A DNA stretch of 64,000 nt from Variovorax paradoxus (GCF_030811855.1 NZ_JAUSRN010000003.1:186001-250000), one strand, 5' to 3'. Positions 53,841-64,000 are shown, numbered from the stretch's first letter. Notes: generated by a model from the letters alone, not told the origin. Made by a program: numbers and translations.

Positions 53841-55690
53841 GGCTTGACCCGCAAGCGCTTGAGCGTCTCCTGCAGGGTCTCGTTTTCAGCGTCGCTCAAC
53901 AAGGCTTCCTTCCAGATGACGACCGCGCGGTCCTTTTGGCCGGTGGCCCAGAGCACTTCGCCAAAGTGCGCGCCAATTTCCGGATCGGGCCGGGTCTTGT
54001 AGGCGGCTTCGAGGATGCGGATGGCTTCGGTCGTGTTGCCCAACCGGAATTCCACCCAACCCAGGCTGTCGGCAATGAACGGATCTTCGGGCGCCAGCTG
54101 CACCGCTTTCTGGATCAGCGTGCGCGCCTCGTCGAGCCGGATTTTGCGATCGGCGAAAGAGTAGCCGAGCGCGTTGTAGGCGTTCTGGTTCTCAGGCTTG
54201 AGCTCGATCAGCCGGCGCAGCAACCGCTCCATTTCATCGAGGCGATTCAGCTTTTCGGCCACCATGGCCTGGTCGTAGACCAGGTCGCTGTCATTGGGAG
54301 CAGCTGCTGAAGCTTGGGCCAGCATGTCGTAGGCCGCCTGGAATTGCTTGGCATCGCGCAGCAGCTGCACTTCGGCCAGGAATTTCTGCTTCTTGTCCTC
54401 CGCTGTGCGCTCGGGCAGGCCGCGCACGAGTTCGCGTGCTTGGGGCAGCTTGCCCTGCCGCGCCAGCAGGCCCGCGCGGCGCGTTTGCGCAACTACCAGT
54501 TCGTCGGTGCTATCGACGCGTGCAAGCCAGCGCTCCGCGGCCGTGAAGTCCTTGCGGCGTTCGGCCAACTGCGACAGAACGAGGTAGGCCTGTGTGGTGC
54601 CGCGCTGGCGATCTTCCGCATCTTTCTGGTTGGCCGCCAGATCGACATAGCGCTTGAGCGACGTTTCGGCCGCCGCGTCCTGCCGGGCCTGAGCCTGGAG
54701 GCTGCCGAGCAGCAGCCAGGGTTCGGCCAATTCGGGCCTGGCCGTGGTGAGTGCCTGCAATTGCGCTGTGGAATCGGCGTAGCGGCGGTTCTCGACCAGC
54801 ACGCGCGCATAGGCAATGCGCAGGTCCGGCGAGGCCTTGGGGTTGTTGGCCAGATGGCGCGTGACGATTGGTTCCGCGAGCGGCTGGCCCGGGTCGATCA
54901 TCTCGAGCGCCAGCGCGGCCGGGGCGTCTGAGGCGGGGTCGAGCTGCTGGCCCTTGAACGCGGCATCCAGTGCGCCGGAGGTGTCGCCGGCATTCAGGCG
55001 CAAGCGCCCGACCGTCGCCCAGGCCAGTCCGCCGGTGGTGGGGCTCTTGAGTTCGTCGACCAGCGCCTGCTCGACCACCGACGCAGCCAGTTTCTTGTCG
55101 GAGGCGCGCGAATAGTTGCGCGCGATCACCGCCATCAGCATCGGCCGCTCGATCTGCGGCGTGGCCGCGATTTCGGCTCGCAGCGGCTCGACGGTTTCAC
55201 TGATTCGGTTGAGTGCAATCAGGATCTGGAGCTCGATGCGGCGTGCATCGCGCGAGTTGGGCAGCGTTTCCTGCCATGCCCGCGCGGCCGCAAGCGCTGC
55301 GTCGCCGGAGCGCGATTGAAGGGCGATTTCGACAGCGCGCTGAAACAGCTTGCCGTCGCGCAACCGTCGGGCCGCGTCGAGCACCAGCGCGTAGCCCGAT
55401 CCGGGGTCGCCCGCGCGCGTGGTCATCTCGCCCATCAGGATTTCGTAGAACAGCTCCGCGGTCAGGGCCGAGGGCTGCGCGATGGGTTCGCTGGCAAGCT
55501 TTGCATCGGTCGGCTTCGCGGCGGCGGGCGTCGGCGCGGGCCTTGTCCCCCGGGGTGAGGTCGGCCGCTCGATGATGGGTGCCGGACTCTTGGGCGAGGC
55601 AGGGTCGGAGGTTTGCGCTTGAACGGCACAAGCCAACAAGACGAGAGACGCGGCCGCCGCAAGGCGGTGTCGGCGGAGCGATGGAATCAT
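53837..55690 (-). CDS. Exported TPR protein upstream of lolB
   Basis: 617-residue protein with a signal peptide (LAAAASLVLLACAVQAQ), a Pro/Ala-rich linker and many tetratricopeptide-like helix pairs. The C-terminal repeats are the clearest: LIELKPENQNAYNALGYSFAD, AVQLAPEDPFIADSLGWVEF and ILEAAYKTRPDPEIGAHFGEVLW. Such proteins are commonly found upstream of lolB in Burkholderiales; function unknown, perhaps envelope assembly. It is divergent from mutM across 72 bp. Confidence 0.87.
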   Translation of the reverse strand: MIPSLRRHRLAAAASLVLLACAVQAQTSDPASPKSPAPIIERPTSPRGTRPAPTPAAAKPTDAKLASEPIAQPSALTAELFYEILMGEMTTRAGDPGSGYALVLDAARRLRDGKLFQRAVEIALQSRSGDAALAAARAWQETLPNSRDARRIELQILIALNRISETVEPLRAEIAATPQIERPMLMAVIARNYSRASDKKLAASVVEQALVDELKSPTTGGLAWATVGRLRLNAGDTSGALDAAFKGQQLDPASDAPAALALEMIDPGQPLAEPIVTRHLANNPKASPDLRIAYARVLVENRRYADSTAQLQALTTARPELAEPWLLLGSLQAQARQDAAAETSLKRYVDLAANQKDAEDRQRGTTQAYLVLSQLAERRKDFTAAERWLARVDSTDELVVAQTRRAGLLARQGKLPQARELVRGLPERTAEDKKQKFLAEVQLLRDAKQFQAAYDMLAQASAAAPNDSDLVYDQAMVAEKLNRLDEMERLLRRLIELKPENQNAYNALGYSFADRKIRLDEARTLIQKAVQLAPEDPFIADSLGWVEFRLGNTTEAIRILEAAYKTRPDPEIGAHFGEVLWATGQKDRAVVIWKEALLSDAENETLQETLKRLRVKP

Positions 55691-55762
55691 CGAACCATAA
55701 TAATCCAAGCTTTTGAGCCAGCATTACGTGGGGCTTCGTAGCAGCCCGGAGTTTTCAATTTC

Positions 55763-56575
55763 ATGCCTGAGCTTCCAGAAGTCGAAGTGACGCGGCGCGG
55801 TTTTGCCGAACGCATCGCTGGTGCACGCATCGATGTGGTTCGCATCGGCAAGCCCCTGCGTTGGGCACTCATGGTCGCGCCCGAGGCGCTGGCCGGACGG
55901 CGGGTGCTGCAGGTGCGCCGGCGCGGCAAATACCTGCTGATCGACCTGGACCGCGGCCTGCTGCTGCTGCACCTGGGCATGTCGGGAAGCCTGCGCTTCG
56001 ACGGGGCGCTTCCCGCACCCGGGGTTCACGACCACTTCGACCTGGTCACCGACCGCGGCACGCTGCGGCTCAACGATCCGCGCCGCTTCGGTGCCGTGGT
56101 CTACGTGGAGGACGAGGCGGCGCCGTGGGCCATCAAGCTGCTCGGCGGCCTCGGCATGGAGCCACTGGGCGAAGAGTTCGACCTGGATGCGTTTCATGCT
56201 GGCCTTCGCAAGCGCCGGACGGCAGTCAAGCAGGTGCTGCTCGCCGGCGACGTGGTGGTGGGCGTCGGCAACATCTATGCGTCCGAGGCGCTGTTCCAGG
56301 CCGGCATTCGCCCGACGCTGTCGGCCGCGCGCATCAGCCGGCCGCGCGCTGCCAAGCTCCATGCGGCAGTGCGCGAAATATTGGCCAGGGCAGTGGAAAA
56401 GGGCGGCAGCACGCTGCGCGACTTCTCCAATGTCGACGGGCAGAACGGCTACTTTCAGCTCGAAGCGACGGTTTATGGCCGGGCCGGCGAGCCTTGTCGG
56501 GTCTGCGCAACGCCAATCCGGCAGCTGCGCCAGGGCCAGCGCTCGACTTACTATTGCCCGAATTGTCAAAAATAG
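55763..56575 (+). CDS. mutM: Formamidopyrimidine-DNA glycosylase
   Basis: 270-residue Fpg. MPELPEVE supplies the catalytic Pro and Glu after methionine removal; the [11 protein letters not shown] lysine, [16 protein letters not shown] [13 protein letters not shown] and the C-terminal zinc finger [10 protein letters not shown]...YYCPNC are intact. It excises 8-oxoguanine opposite C. MutY, its partner in the same oxidised-guanine pathway, is encoded two genes later. Confidence 0.96.
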   Translation: MPELPEVEVTRRGFAERIAGARIDVVRIGKPLRWALMVAPEALAGRRVLQVRRRGKYLLIDLDRGLLLLHLGMSGSLRFDGALPAPGVHDHFDLVTDRGTLRLNDPRRFGAVVYVEDEAAPWAIKLLGGLGMEPLGEEFDLDAFHAGLRKRRTAVKQVLLAGDVVVGVGNIYASEALFQAGIRPTLSAARISRPRAAKLHAAVREILARAVEKGGSTLRDFSNVDGQNGYFQLEATVYGRAGEPCRVCATPIRQLRQGQRSTYYCPNCQK

Positions 56576-56664
56576 TGTTTCAGCACCCGCGTTCGAATAT
56601 CCTGCAAACGGTTGCCCCACAGCTTGCGATGCTATATTTGTAAACTGTTTCTTACATATTCCCT

Positions 56665-58629
56665 TTGAGCCGCTCTTTCAATCAACAACTCGATCAGCAC
56701 GGTGCCTGGCGAAGCAATTTTGCGCATCGCCTCCAGTGGCTGACCCGCTGGCTGACCGAAAACGAGCTGCTCGACCAGGCCGTGGCCGAGCGCCTGCGCG
56801 GCCTGGAGCTGCAGATTCGCAACAGCAAGGTCATGGTGGCCTTCGTGGCCGAGTTCTCGCGCGGCAAGTCGGAGCTGATCAACGCGATCTTCTTTGCGGG
56901 CTATGGGCGGCGCATCATGCCGGCCAGCGCAGGGCGCACGACGATGTGCCCGACCGAACTGGGCTATGACGCCGCGCAGGCGCCCAAGCTGCGCCTGCTG
57001 CCGATCGAAACCCGCCTGGAACCCCATTCGCTCACGCACTGGCGCGAAAAACCAACGCGCTGGACCGAGATCGCGATCGACATGGACAACGCCGAGCAGC
57101 TCGCGCAGGCCATGGGCAAGGTGGCCGAAGTGCGCTGGGTCAGCAAGGACGAAGCGCACGGGCTGGGCTTCTGGAACGAAGAGACGCCGGACGACAACCC
57201 GGTGCAGGACGCCGAAGGCCGGGTCGAGATTCCGCGCTGGCGTCATGCGATTTTGAACATGCCGCATCCCTTGCTGGAGCAGGGGCTGGTGATTCTCGAC
57301 ACCCCGGGTCTGAACGCGATTGGCGCCGAACCCGAACTCACGGTGAGCCTGATCCCGCAGGCGCATGCGGTGGTCTTCATCCTGGGCGCCGAGACCGGCG
57401 TCACGCGATCCGACTTGTCCATCTGGCGCGAGCACCTGGTCACAGAAAGCGAAGGCAGCGACACGCGCTTCGTGGTGCTCAACAAGATCGACACCATGTG
57501 GGATTCGCTCAGCACGCCCGCACAGATCGACCTGCAGATCGAGCGCCAGCGTGAAGTGGCGGCCAGGTTTCTCGAGGTACCGCTCGTGCAGGTGCTGCCG
57601 GTGTCGGCGCAGAAGGGCCTGCAAGCCAAGATCCAGCGCGACGCGCGGCTGCTCGACGCCAGCCGCCTGCCGGCGCTCGAGACGCTGCTCGCCGACGGCG
57701 TGCTCGGCAAGCGCGAAACGATGCTGCGGCTTGCCGTTGATGCCGGCATGGTGGCGTTGCGGGCCGAAGCCGAGCGCATTCTCAAGGTGCGCCAGCGCGA
57801 CCTGTCGGAGCAGGCGCTGGAGCTGCAGGGCCTGCGCGGCAAGAACATCTCGGTCATTCGCCACATGCGTGGGCGCATCGACCAGGAACAGACCGAGTTC
57901 GAGGGCAGCAACACGCGCATCCTGGCCCTGCGCTCGGTGCAGGGCAAGCTGCTGCGCGAGGTGTATGCCGTGCTCGGCCGCACCGCCCTCAAGGCTGACA
58001 TGGTGCGGCTTTCGGGCGCGCTCAAGCGCCCGGGCATCAAGCTCAACGTGCGCAAGGTATACGGCGAGACTTTCGACGCGCTGCGCAACAACCTGCGTGA
58101 AGTGCAAGCGACCACGGCCGAAATCCAGTCGATGCTGCACGCCACGTTCCGCCAGCTGAACGCAGAGCAGGGCTTTAACTTGCAAGCACCCGCCGAGCCG
58201 GACCTGAGCAGCTTCGAACAGGAGCTGAGCCAGATCGAACGCAGCCATATTCACTATCTGGGCGTCGGCAATCTGCTGAAGCTGGCGCAAGCGGACTTCT
58301 GCGACAAGCTCGTGCGTGCGCTTGCGAGCCGCCTGCGGCTGGTCAACGAAGCGGCAATGACCGAGGTGGAGCGCTGGAGCAAGGGCGCCAGTGCGCAGAT
58401 CGATGCTCAACTGAAGGAGCGCCGCCGCAACTTCACCAAGCGCATCGAGGCGATCGAGCGCATCCAGAATGCGGCCGGCAACCTCGACGAACGCCTGCTC
58501 GAACTTTCCGTGCAGGAGAGCAGCCTGGCCGAGTTGCATGTGCGGCTGCAGGAATTCACTTCGATGATCACGCAACAGGGAAGGCCGGCCGCCGCGGCCG
58601 CCGCCATCGGCGAACTGCGTGCGGCCTGA
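56665..58629 (+). CDS. Dynamin-like GTPase
   Basis: 654-residue protein starting at TTG 56665. GTPase motifs are a P-loop AEFSRGKS (62-69), with Ala in place of the usual first Gly, TT at 92-93 (switch I), DTPG (212-215) and NKID (273-276). Long helical stalk-like regions follow. No obvious membrane helix. Bacterial dynamin-like proteins remodel membranes or respond to stress. It lies between mutM and mutY, overlapping mutY by 11 bp, a genomic linkage with no known reason. Confidence 0.9.
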   Translation: MSRSFNQQLDQHGAWRSNFAHRLQWLTRWLTENELLDQAVAERLRGLELQIRNSKVMVAFVAEFSRGKSELINAIFFAGYGRRIMPASAGRTTMCPTELGYDAAQAPKLRLLPIETRLEPHSLTHWREKPTRWTEIAIDMDNAEQLAQAMGKVAEVRWVSKDEAHGLGFWNEETPDDNPVQDAEGRVEIPRWRHAILNMPHPLLEQGLVILDTPGLNAIGAEPELTVSLIPQAHAVVFILGAETGVTRSDLSIWREHLVTESEGSDTRFVVLNKIDTMWDSLSTPAQIDLQIERQREVAARFLEVPLVQVLPVSAQKGLQAKIQRDARLLDASRLPALETLLADGVLGKRETMLRLAVDAGMVALRAEAERILKVRQRDLSEQALELQGLRGKNISVIRHMRGRIDQEQTEFEGSNTRILALRSVQGKLLREVYAVLGRTALKADMVRLSGALKRPGIKLNVRKVYGETFDALRNNLREVQATTAEIQSMLHATFRQLNAEQGFNLQAPAEPDLSSFEQELSQIERSHIHYLGVGNLLKLAQADFCDKLVRALASRLRLVNEAAMTEVERWSKGASAQIDAQLKERRRNFTKRIEAIERIQNAAGNLDERLLELSVQESSLAELHVRLQEFTSMITQQGRPAAAAAAIGELRAA

Positions 58630-59707
58630 ACCTACGGTGTTGTCCGCCGCGGCCAGCCAACTGCAATCATCCACCGAGTTCTCCGAGCAGATCGTGGCGT
58701 GGCAGCGCAGCCATGGCCGCAGCGAACTGCCGTGGCAGAACACGCGAGATCCCTACCGCGTGTGGCTTTCGGAAGTCATGCTCCAGCAGACCCAGGTCTC
58801 GACGGTGCTCGGGTACTTCGCACGCTTTCTCGAACGCTTTCCGAACGTGTCGGCACTGGCTGCGGGCACCGAGGACGAGGTGTTCGGACTCTGGAGCGGC
58901 CTGGGCTACTACAGCCGCGCGCGCAACATGCACCGCTGTGCACAGGAGGTGGTGGCGCGCTTCGGCGGCGAGTTCCCGCGCACGGCCGCCGAGCTCACGA
59001 CTTTGCCCGGCATCGGCCGCTCCACCGCCGCGGCGATCGCGGCCTTCTGCTTTGGTGAGCGGGTCGCGATTCTCGACGGCAACGTCAAGCGCGTGCTGAC
59101 CCGCATCCTCGGCTTTGGCGGCGACATGTCCTCGTCCGCTCAGGAACGCGCGCTGTGGGATCAGGCCACGGAACTGCTACCGCCCGCCGAGCAGAAAGAA
59201 GCCATCGCGAGCTACACGCAAGGAGTGATGGACCTGGGCGCCACGGTCTGCCTGCCGCGCAAGCCGAGCTGCATGATCTGCCCGGTGAACCCCAGCTGCG
59301 TCGCACTGACGGAAGGGCAGCCCGAGCGCTACCCGGTCAAGACCCGCAAGCTGAAGCGCAGCGCCCAGTCGCTCTGGGCCTTGTTGGCGCGCGATGCACA
59401 AGGCCGTGTCTGGCTGGAGAAGCGCCCCGCAAAAGGCATCTGGGCCGGGCTCTATTGCCTGCCAGTCTTCGATTCCCGCGAAGACTTGCTCGCCGCGCTG
59501 CCGCCCGCCGAGCAGGACCATACGCAAGACCTGCCACCCTTCGTGCACGTGCTGACCCACAAGGACCTGCATCTTCACCCGGTGCTGCTTCTCAACGGCG
59601 GGCAGCCGCAGGGCGATGCCGCGCGCTGGGTAGATGCACAAGAGTGGAGCCGCCTGGGACTGCCAGCGCCCATGCGCAAGCTGCTTCTAGAAAGCAGCGC
59701 AAGTTAG
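58619..59707 (+). CDS. mutY: Adenine DNA glycosylase
   Basis: 362-residue MutY. Catalytic Glu52 (SEVMLQQTQ) and Asp153 (ILDGNVKRV) flank the helix-hairpin-helix LPGIG (129-133). The [4Fe-4S] cluster cysteines are 211, 218, 221 and 227 with the correct C-x6-C-x2-C-x5-C spacing. The C-terminal NUDT1-like domain recognises 8-oxoguanine. The GTG start overlaps the dynamin-like gene; a GTG at 58637 is also possible. Confidence 0.95.
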   Translation: MRPEPTVLSAAASQLQSSTEFSEQIVAWQRSHGRSELPWQNTRDPYRVWLSEVMLQQTQVSTVLGYFARFLERFPNVSALAAGTEDEVFGLWSGLGYYSRARNMHRCAQEVVARFGGEFPRTAAELTTLPGIGRSTAAAIAAFCFGERVAILDGNVKRVLTRILGFGGDMSSSAQERALWDQATELLPPAEQKEAIASYTQGVMDLGATVCLPRKPSCMICPVNPSCVALTEGQPERYPVKTRKLKRSAQSLWALLARDAQGRVWLEKRPAKGIWAGLYCLPVFDSREDLLAALPPAEQDHTQDLPPFVHVLTHKDLHLHPVLLLNGGQPQGDAARWVDAQEWSRLGLPAPMRKLLLESSAS

Positions 59708-59819
59708 CGCTCTGGCTCCTTCGTGGAACACCGAGGAACCGGCTTTGCCGGGCCTCTGGTGTTGCCCCCGGTAGGGGGAGGGAGAAGCGACACGAAGTGC
59801 GCGCAGCCTGGGGGCGAGC
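59708..59819. repeat. Structured intergenic element between mutY and rapZ
   Basis: The 112 bp between these convergent genes hold nested complementarity. ACACCGAGG (59729-59737) pairs imperfectly with CCTCTGGTGT (59753-59762) around AACCGGCTTTGCCGGG; CCCCCGGTAGGGGG follows. From memory it resembles recurrent intergenic elements in Comamonadaceae; unverified. It could end transcription from both sides, but has no U tract. Confidence 0.55.
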
Positions 59820-60695
59820 CTATACGGCGTCGAGCTCGCGGTGCCGCTTGAGGGCGCCCCAACGAGTTCCGAAAGCGCGCGCCAACTGTTCGACCAGGAA
59901 CACCGAGCGGTGCTGGCCGCCCGTGCAGCCGATGGCCACGGTTACGTAGCTGCGATGGTCCCGGGCCAGCGCATCGAGCCAGCGCGAAAGAAATTGCTCG
60001 ATGTCGTCGTACATGCGCGCCACGTCTTCATGTTCGCGCAGCCATTCGACTACCGGCGCATCTCGGCCCGTGAGCGGCCGCAGCGTGGCCACGTAATGCG
60101 GGTTGGGCAGCATGCGCACGTCGAAAACGAAGTCGGCGTCCAGCGGCACGCCGCGCTTGAAGGCGAACGATTCGAACACCAGCGTCAACGGACTCTGCGG
60201 CGCAGAGATCAGCGCCTTGATGTAGCTCTGCAGCTGGGCGGGGCGGATGAGGCTGGTGTCGATCACGTCGGCGCCGTCGCGCAAGTCGGCCAGCAATTCG
60301 CGTTCGAGTTCGATGGCCTGAACCAGCGCGCGCTCCTGCTCGGGAGCATCGGTGCGGCCCTCCTGGCGCGACAGCGGATGGCGCCGTCGGGTTTCCGAAT
60401 AGCGCCGCAGCAGTGCGTCTGTGGTCGCGTCGAGAAAAAGCGATCGCAGCGAGACACCGTCCTGCCGTAGGGCATCGAGCTGCTGCGGAACGATGGGCAG
60501 CGACACACCGCTGCGCACGTCCATCGCAATGGCGACCCGCGTGGCCTGCTGTTCGTGCTGAAGGGCTATGAACGGCGTCAGCAGCTCGGGCGGCAGGTTG
60601 TCGACGCAGTAGTACCCGGCGTCTTCCAGCGCATGCAGTGCGACCGACTTGCCCGAGCCCGACATGCCGGTGATGAGCACCAGGTCGAGGTCCAT
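59820..60695 (-). CDS. rapZ: RNase adapter protein RapZ
   Basis: 291-residue RapZ, with Walker A GMSGSGKS (10-17) in [20 protein letters not shown] and DNLPPELL soon after. The C-terminal domain ends with [22 protein letters not shown]. It delivers small RNAs to RNase E or has related nucleotide-binding roles. The ATG at 60695 overlaps the recN stop by one base; a GTG one codon upstream is possible. Confidence 0.94.
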   Translation of the reverse strand: MDLDLVLITGMSGSGKSVALHALEDAGYYCVDNLPPELLTPFIALQHEQQATRVAIAMDVRSGVSLPIVPQQLDALRQDGVSLRSLFLDATTDALLRRYSETRRRHPLSRQEGRTDAPEQERALVQAIELERELLADLRDGADVIDTSLIRPAQLQSYIKALISAPQSPLTLVFESFAFKRGVPLDADFVFDVRMLPNPHYVATLRPLTGRDAPVVEWLREHEDVARMYDDIEQFLSRWLDALARDHRSYVTVAIGCTGGQHRSVFLVEQLARAFGTRWGALKRHRELDAV

Positions 60696-62374
60696 CACAG
60701 CGCTGCCGAAGTCTTGTGGCCCAGCATTTCGCGGGCATGCGCCAGCGAAGTCTGCGAAACCTTCTCGCCGCCGAGCATGCGGGCAATTTCGCGCGCGCGG
60801 TTGTCGTCGTCGAGCCGTGCGACGCCGCTTTCGGTGCGCGGGCCGTCCTGGCCGGCTGCGGTCGTCTGGCGCTTGGCCACCACCAGATGGTGATCGGCGC
60901 AGGCCGCCACTTGCGGCAGATGGGTCACCGCCAAAACCTGGCGGTCGCGCCCCAACTGCTTCATGAGGCGTCCCACGGTCTCGGCCACGGCACCGCCGAC
61001 GCCGGCATCGACCTCGTCGAAGATCAACGTCTGCGCGGCGCCAAGCTGGCTCGTGGTGACTGCAATGGCCAGGGCAATGCGGGAGAGCTCGCCGCCCGAA
61101 GCCACTTTGCCGATGGGACGCGGCGTGCTGCCGGGATGGCCGCTCACCAGAAAAGCGATCTCTTCAAGACCGGCTCGGCTTGGCTGCGCCAGCGGCTGCA
61201 GTTCGACCTCGAACCGGCCGCCCTGCATGCCCAGGCCCTGCATGGCCTGCGTGACCGCCTGGGCGAGGCGCGGGGCCGCCTGCTTACGCGATTTGCCGAG
61301 CGCCTTGGCTTCTTTCATGTAGGCCTGCTGCGCGCTTTGTTCGGCGCGTTCGAGCCCTTCGAGATCGCTTTGCGCATCGAGAGCCTTCAGCTCGGCCTGC
61401 CAGCCTGCCAGCAGCGCGGGCAGGTCGCCTGGCGTACGTTTGTAGCGGCGTGCCAGGGACATCCACAGACCCATGCGCTCGTCGAGCTCGGCCAGGCGCT
61501 GCGGGTCGGCTTCGGCGTCGCGCAGGTATCCGTGCAATGAATGTGCGGCGTCGGAGGCTTGCGCCACGCTGGAGGCCAGCACCTCGCCAAGCGCGCGGAA
61601 TTCGGGCTCGATGTGTTCGCAGTTCTGTAGCAGGGTGACCGCGCGCGAGAGCGCTGCGAGGGCACCGTTGTCGTCGTCCTCAAGCGCCTGGCTGGCGCCT
61701 TGCGCCGCGTCGATCAGCGCCTGTGCGTTGGAGACGCGGGCATGGTTGGTCGAGAGCTCTTCCCACTCGCCTTCGGCGGGGGCCAGCTTCATCACCTCGG
61801 CAATCTGCCATTGCAGCCGCTCGCGCTCGCGTTGCAGCGAATCTTGCGCCGAGCGCGCGTGATCCAGCGCGGAGAGGGCCTGGCGCCAGCCTTGCCAAGC
61901 CGCATCGAGTGCATCGGTGCGCACACCGGCGTAGGCATCGAGCAGGCCGCGCACGGCCTCGGGGCGCGTCAGGCTTTGCCATGCATGCTGCCCGTGAATG
62001 TCGAGCAGGCGGTCGCCAAGCTCCCGCAACTGCGTGGCCGTGGCCGGGCTGCCGTTGATCCAGCCGCGGCTGCGGCCCTGCAGGTCGACGGTGCGCCGCA
62101 GCAGCAGGGCATCACCAGATTCGAATCCGCCTTCGTCGAGCCAGGCTGCAAAGGCCGGATCGGCGTCGAACTCGGCGCTCACGTCGAGCCGCTCGGCACC
62201 CTCGCGCACCGCGCCCGCGTCGGCACGGTTGCCGAGCGCCAGCTGAAGCGCATCGATCAAGATAGATTTGCCTGCGCCGGTTTCGCCGGTCAACACCGTG
62301 AAGCCGGTGGACAGATCCAGTTCGAGTGATCGCACGATCACGAAGTCGCGCAGTGCGATGCGTCGCAGCGCCAT
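60695..62374 (-). CDS. recN: DNA repair protein RecN
   Basis: 559-residue SMC-like protein. The N-terminus has [19 protein letters not shown], the middle is a long coiled coil, and the C-terminus has [27 protein letters not shown] and [16 protein letters not shown], the RecN signature. It acts in double-strand break repair. The gene lies one base before nadK on the same strand. Confidence 0.96.
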   Translation of the reverse strand: MALRRIALRDFVIVRSLELDLSTGFTVLTGETGAGKSILIDALQLALGNRADAGAVREGAERLDVSAEFDADPAFAAWLDEGGFESGDALLLRRTVDLQGRSRGWINGSPATATQLRELGDRLLDIHGQHAWQSLTRPEAVRGLLDAYAGVRTDALDAAWQGWRQALSALDHARSAQDSLQRERERLQWQIAEVMKLAPAEGEWEELSTNHARVSNAQALIDAAQGASQALEDDDNGALAALSRAVTLLQNCEHIEPEFRALGEVLASSVAQASDAAHSLHGYLRDAEADPQRLAELDERMGLWMSLARRYKRTPGDLPALLAGWQAELKALDAQSDLEGLERAEQSAQQAYMKEAKALGKSRKQAAPRLAQAVTQAMQGLGMQGGRFEVELQPLAQPSRAGLEEIAFLVSGHPGSTPRPIGKVASGGELSRIALAIAVTTSQLGAAQTLIFDEVDAGVGGAVAETVGRLMKQLGRDRQVLAVTHLPQVAACADHHLVVAKRQTTAAGQDGPRTESGVARLDDDNRAREIARMLGGEKVSQTSLAHAREMLGHKTSAAL

Positions 62375-62375
62375 C

Positions 62376-63287
62376 TCAGGAGCCCCCTTCGTTCCAATGA
62401 AGTTTCTTGCGCAGCGTGTCGAAATAGCTCCAGCCGCGCGGGTGCAGAAAGCGCACCCGGAAGTCGGAGCGCCGCACCACCACGCGATCGCCGATGGCGA
62501 GGGACGCCAGCGACTGCATGTCGAAATTGGCGCTGGCGTCGCGTCCGGCCACCAGTTCGATCACGATCTCGTCGGCATCGGGCAGCAGCACCGGGCGGTT
62601 CGAGAGCGTGTGCGGTGCAATGGGCACCAGCACCCAGCCCGGCACGGCGGGATGCAGCAGCGGCCCGCCGGCCGACAGCGCGTAGGCCGTCGAGCCCGTG
62701 GGCGAGGCGATGATCAGGCCGTCGGCGCGCTGGTTGGCCACGAAATGCCGGCCGACCGATACCCGCAGTTCCACCATGCCCGACGTGGCGCCGCGGTTCA
62801 CCACCACGTCGTTCATCGCCAGCGCATCGAAAACCGATGCGCCATCGCGCATGACCTGCGCATGCATGAGGCTGCGGTGGTCTTCCTCGTACTCGCCGGC
62901 CAGCATCGGGATCAGCGTGGCCTGGTAGTTGTCGAGCGGAATGTCGGTGATGAAGCCGAGCCGGCCGCGGTTGATGCCGATCAGCGGAATGCCGTAGCAC
63001 GCCAGCTGGCGGCCAATGCCGAGCATGGTGCCGTCACCCCCAACCACCAGGCCAAGATCGCAGCGCTGGCCGATCTCCTCGACGCTGAGCGCTTCGTAGC
63101 GGCCGCCGACAATCGCGTCCGCATCGGCTTCGCCGGCAGCCGATTTTTCGACGAACACGTGGCACCCTTGAGATTCCAGAAAGGCGCCGATATCTTCCAT
63201 GACGCCGTCGCGCGCGTCTGCCTGCGCCCGGGCGCCTGAAGCCTGGTATTTGCCGATCAGAGCGACGTGACGAAAGCGGGAAGTCAT
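62376..63287 (-). CDS. nadK: NAD kinase
   Basis: 303-residue NAD kinase. The GGDGT motif (83-87) contains the catalytic Asp85, and [15 protein letters not shown] and [16 protein letters not shown] are conserved. It phosphorylates NAD to NADP. The ATG at 63287 follows a TTG TAC that would add two residues. It is divergent from hrcA with 28 bp between the starts. Confidence 0.95.
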   Translation of the reverse strand: MTSRFRHVALIGKYQASGARAQADARDGVMEDIGAFLESQGCHVFVEKSAAGEADADAIVGGRYEALSVEEIGQRCDLGLVVGGDGTMLGIGRQLACYGIPLIGINRGRLGFITDIPLDNYQATLIPMLAGEYEEDHRSLMHAQVMRDGASVFDALAMNDVVVNRGATSGMVELRVSVGRHFVANQRADGLIIASPTGSTAYALSAGGPLLHPAVPGWVLVPIAPHTLSNRPVLLPDADEIVIELVAGRDASANFDMQSLASLAIGDRVVVRRSDFRVRFLHPRGWSYFDTLRKKLHWNEGGS

Positions 63288-63315
63288 GTACAAATTACAA
63301 CACTAAAATCTTCCA

Positions 63316-64000
63316 ATGCTGGACGACCGTGCCAAGTTGCTCCTCAAGACGCTGGTTGAGCGTTACATCGCCGAAGGCCAGCCGGTCGGGTCGCGGACTT
63401 TGTCGCGCGCGCCCGGTCTTGACCTGTCCCCCGCGACCATCCGCAACGTGATGTCCGACCTCGAGTCGCTGGGGCTGATTGCGAGCCCGCACACCTCGGC
63501 CGGACGCATTCCCACAGCTCGCGGCTACCGGCTTTTCGTCGACACCATGCTCACCGCCCAGCGCGAGCAGATGAGCGCACCGAGCCTCGCGCCTGACCAG
63601 CCGCAGAAGGTGATTGCGAACGCGGCCAACTTGCTGTCCAACCTGTCGCAGTTCGTCGGCGTCGTTATGGCACCGCGGCGTGCCTCGGTGTTCAAGCAGA
63701 TCGAATTCCTGAAGCTTTCCGACCAGCGGTTGCTGGTGATCATCGTCTCGCCCGATGGCGACGTGCAGAACCGGGTGATCTTTCCGGAGGCCGACTATTC
63801 GCAGTCGCAGTTGGTGGAAGCATCCAACTACATCAATGCCCACTACGCCGGCCTGACCATCGAGCAGGTGCGCGATCGGCTCCAGTCCGAAGTCGAAAAA
63901 CTCCGCGGCGAGATTGCCGCGCTGATGCAGGCAGCGGTCAACGTCAGCTCCGAGGTGCTCACCGAGGCGCAAGAAGACGACGTCGTGATCTCCGGCGAGC
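63316..64000 (+). CDS. hrcA: Heat-inducible transcription repressor HrcA, 3' end beyond window
   Basis: First 228 residues of HrcA. The winged-helix DNA-binding domain is [51 protein letters not shown] follows, both hallmark HrcA sequences. It represses heat-shock genes through CIRCE sites, one of which lies at rpoH (22530-22556). No CIRCE is visible in its own short upstream region. Confidence 0.96.
   Translation, partial: MLDDRAKLLLKTLVERYIAEGQPVGSRTLSRAPGLDLSPATIRNVMSDLESLGLIASPHTSAGRIPTARGYRLFVDTMLTAQREQMSAPSLAPDQPQKVIANAANLLSNLSQFVGVVMAPRRASVFKQIEFLKLSDQRLLVIIVSPDGDVQNRVIFPEADYSQSQLVEASNYINAHYAGLTIEQVRDRLQSEVEKLRGEIAALMQAAVNVSSEVLTEAQEDDVVISGE

Noticed and set aside
56632..58743. 703-codon minus-strand frame opposite the dynamin-like gene
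   Set aside because: No recognisable motifs, spans into mutY and the mutM gap, and the plus strand has clear GTPase motifs.

Overview
The window looks like a chromosomal segment of a Comamonadaceae betaproteobacterium, most like Variovorax. This is inferred from very high GC, the Burkholderiales-type cytochrome oxidase assembly operon, Bug-family and Dpp-type solute-binding proteins, and protein character; no database was searched. Gene density is high and most operons are tightly coupled by ATGA or GTGA overlaps. I see no phage, insertion sequence, CRISPR or rRNA. There is one tRNA (Gln, UUG).

Layout. 1-4981: aromatic-acid catabolism, with a Bug-family binding protein (cut by the window edge), an SDR dehydrogenase, a feruloyl-CoA-synthase-like ligase, a crotonase and a divergent amidohydrolase. 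Together these resemble a beta-oxidative, retro-Claisen route for shortening phenylpropanoid side chains. 5007-10384: KefF/KefC-type potassium efflux pair, MaoC-like hydratase, TrmL, ComF and a BioC-like methyltransferase, followed by a three-copy 59-bp tandem repeat. 10691-20650: a complete aa3/caa3-type cytochrome c oxidase operon with its assembly factors (coxB, coxA, small assembly protein, ctaG, coxC, SURF1, SCO-like, ctaA, ctaB, SCO1). 20670-24468: HEAT-repeat protein, RpoH under a perfect CIRCE operator, Mpo1-like protein, FtsY. 24498-30200: paired M16 peptidases, ArgP/ArgO, RsmD, CoaD.

30193-33332 is a 5-oxoproline operon (pxpBCA) with pyrrolidone-carboxylate peptidase; then come a hydrolase, a histidine phosphatase, an exported D-aminoacylase-like enzyme, a TPR protein, a tautomerase with a divergent LysR regulator, and a YitT-type membrane protein. 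40081-40317 holds two inverted repeat units whose arms differ in sequence yet stay complementary. 40333-48720 is a leftward peptide-type ABC operon with two tandemly duplicated binding proteins and an amidase. 48783-64000 is housekeeping: ferredoxin, Pth, Ctc/L25, Prs, tRNA-Gln, IspE, LolB, a TPR protein, MutM, a dynamin-like GTPase, MutY, RapZ, RecN, NadK and the start of HrcA.

The most notable signals are the covarying repeat pair at 40081-40317, the CIRCE site across the rpoH promoter with hrcA in the same window, the retro-Claisen-like catabolic cluster, the 59-bp repeats encoding ATGA-coupled 20-residue frames, and the hairpin array between tRNA-Gln and prs.
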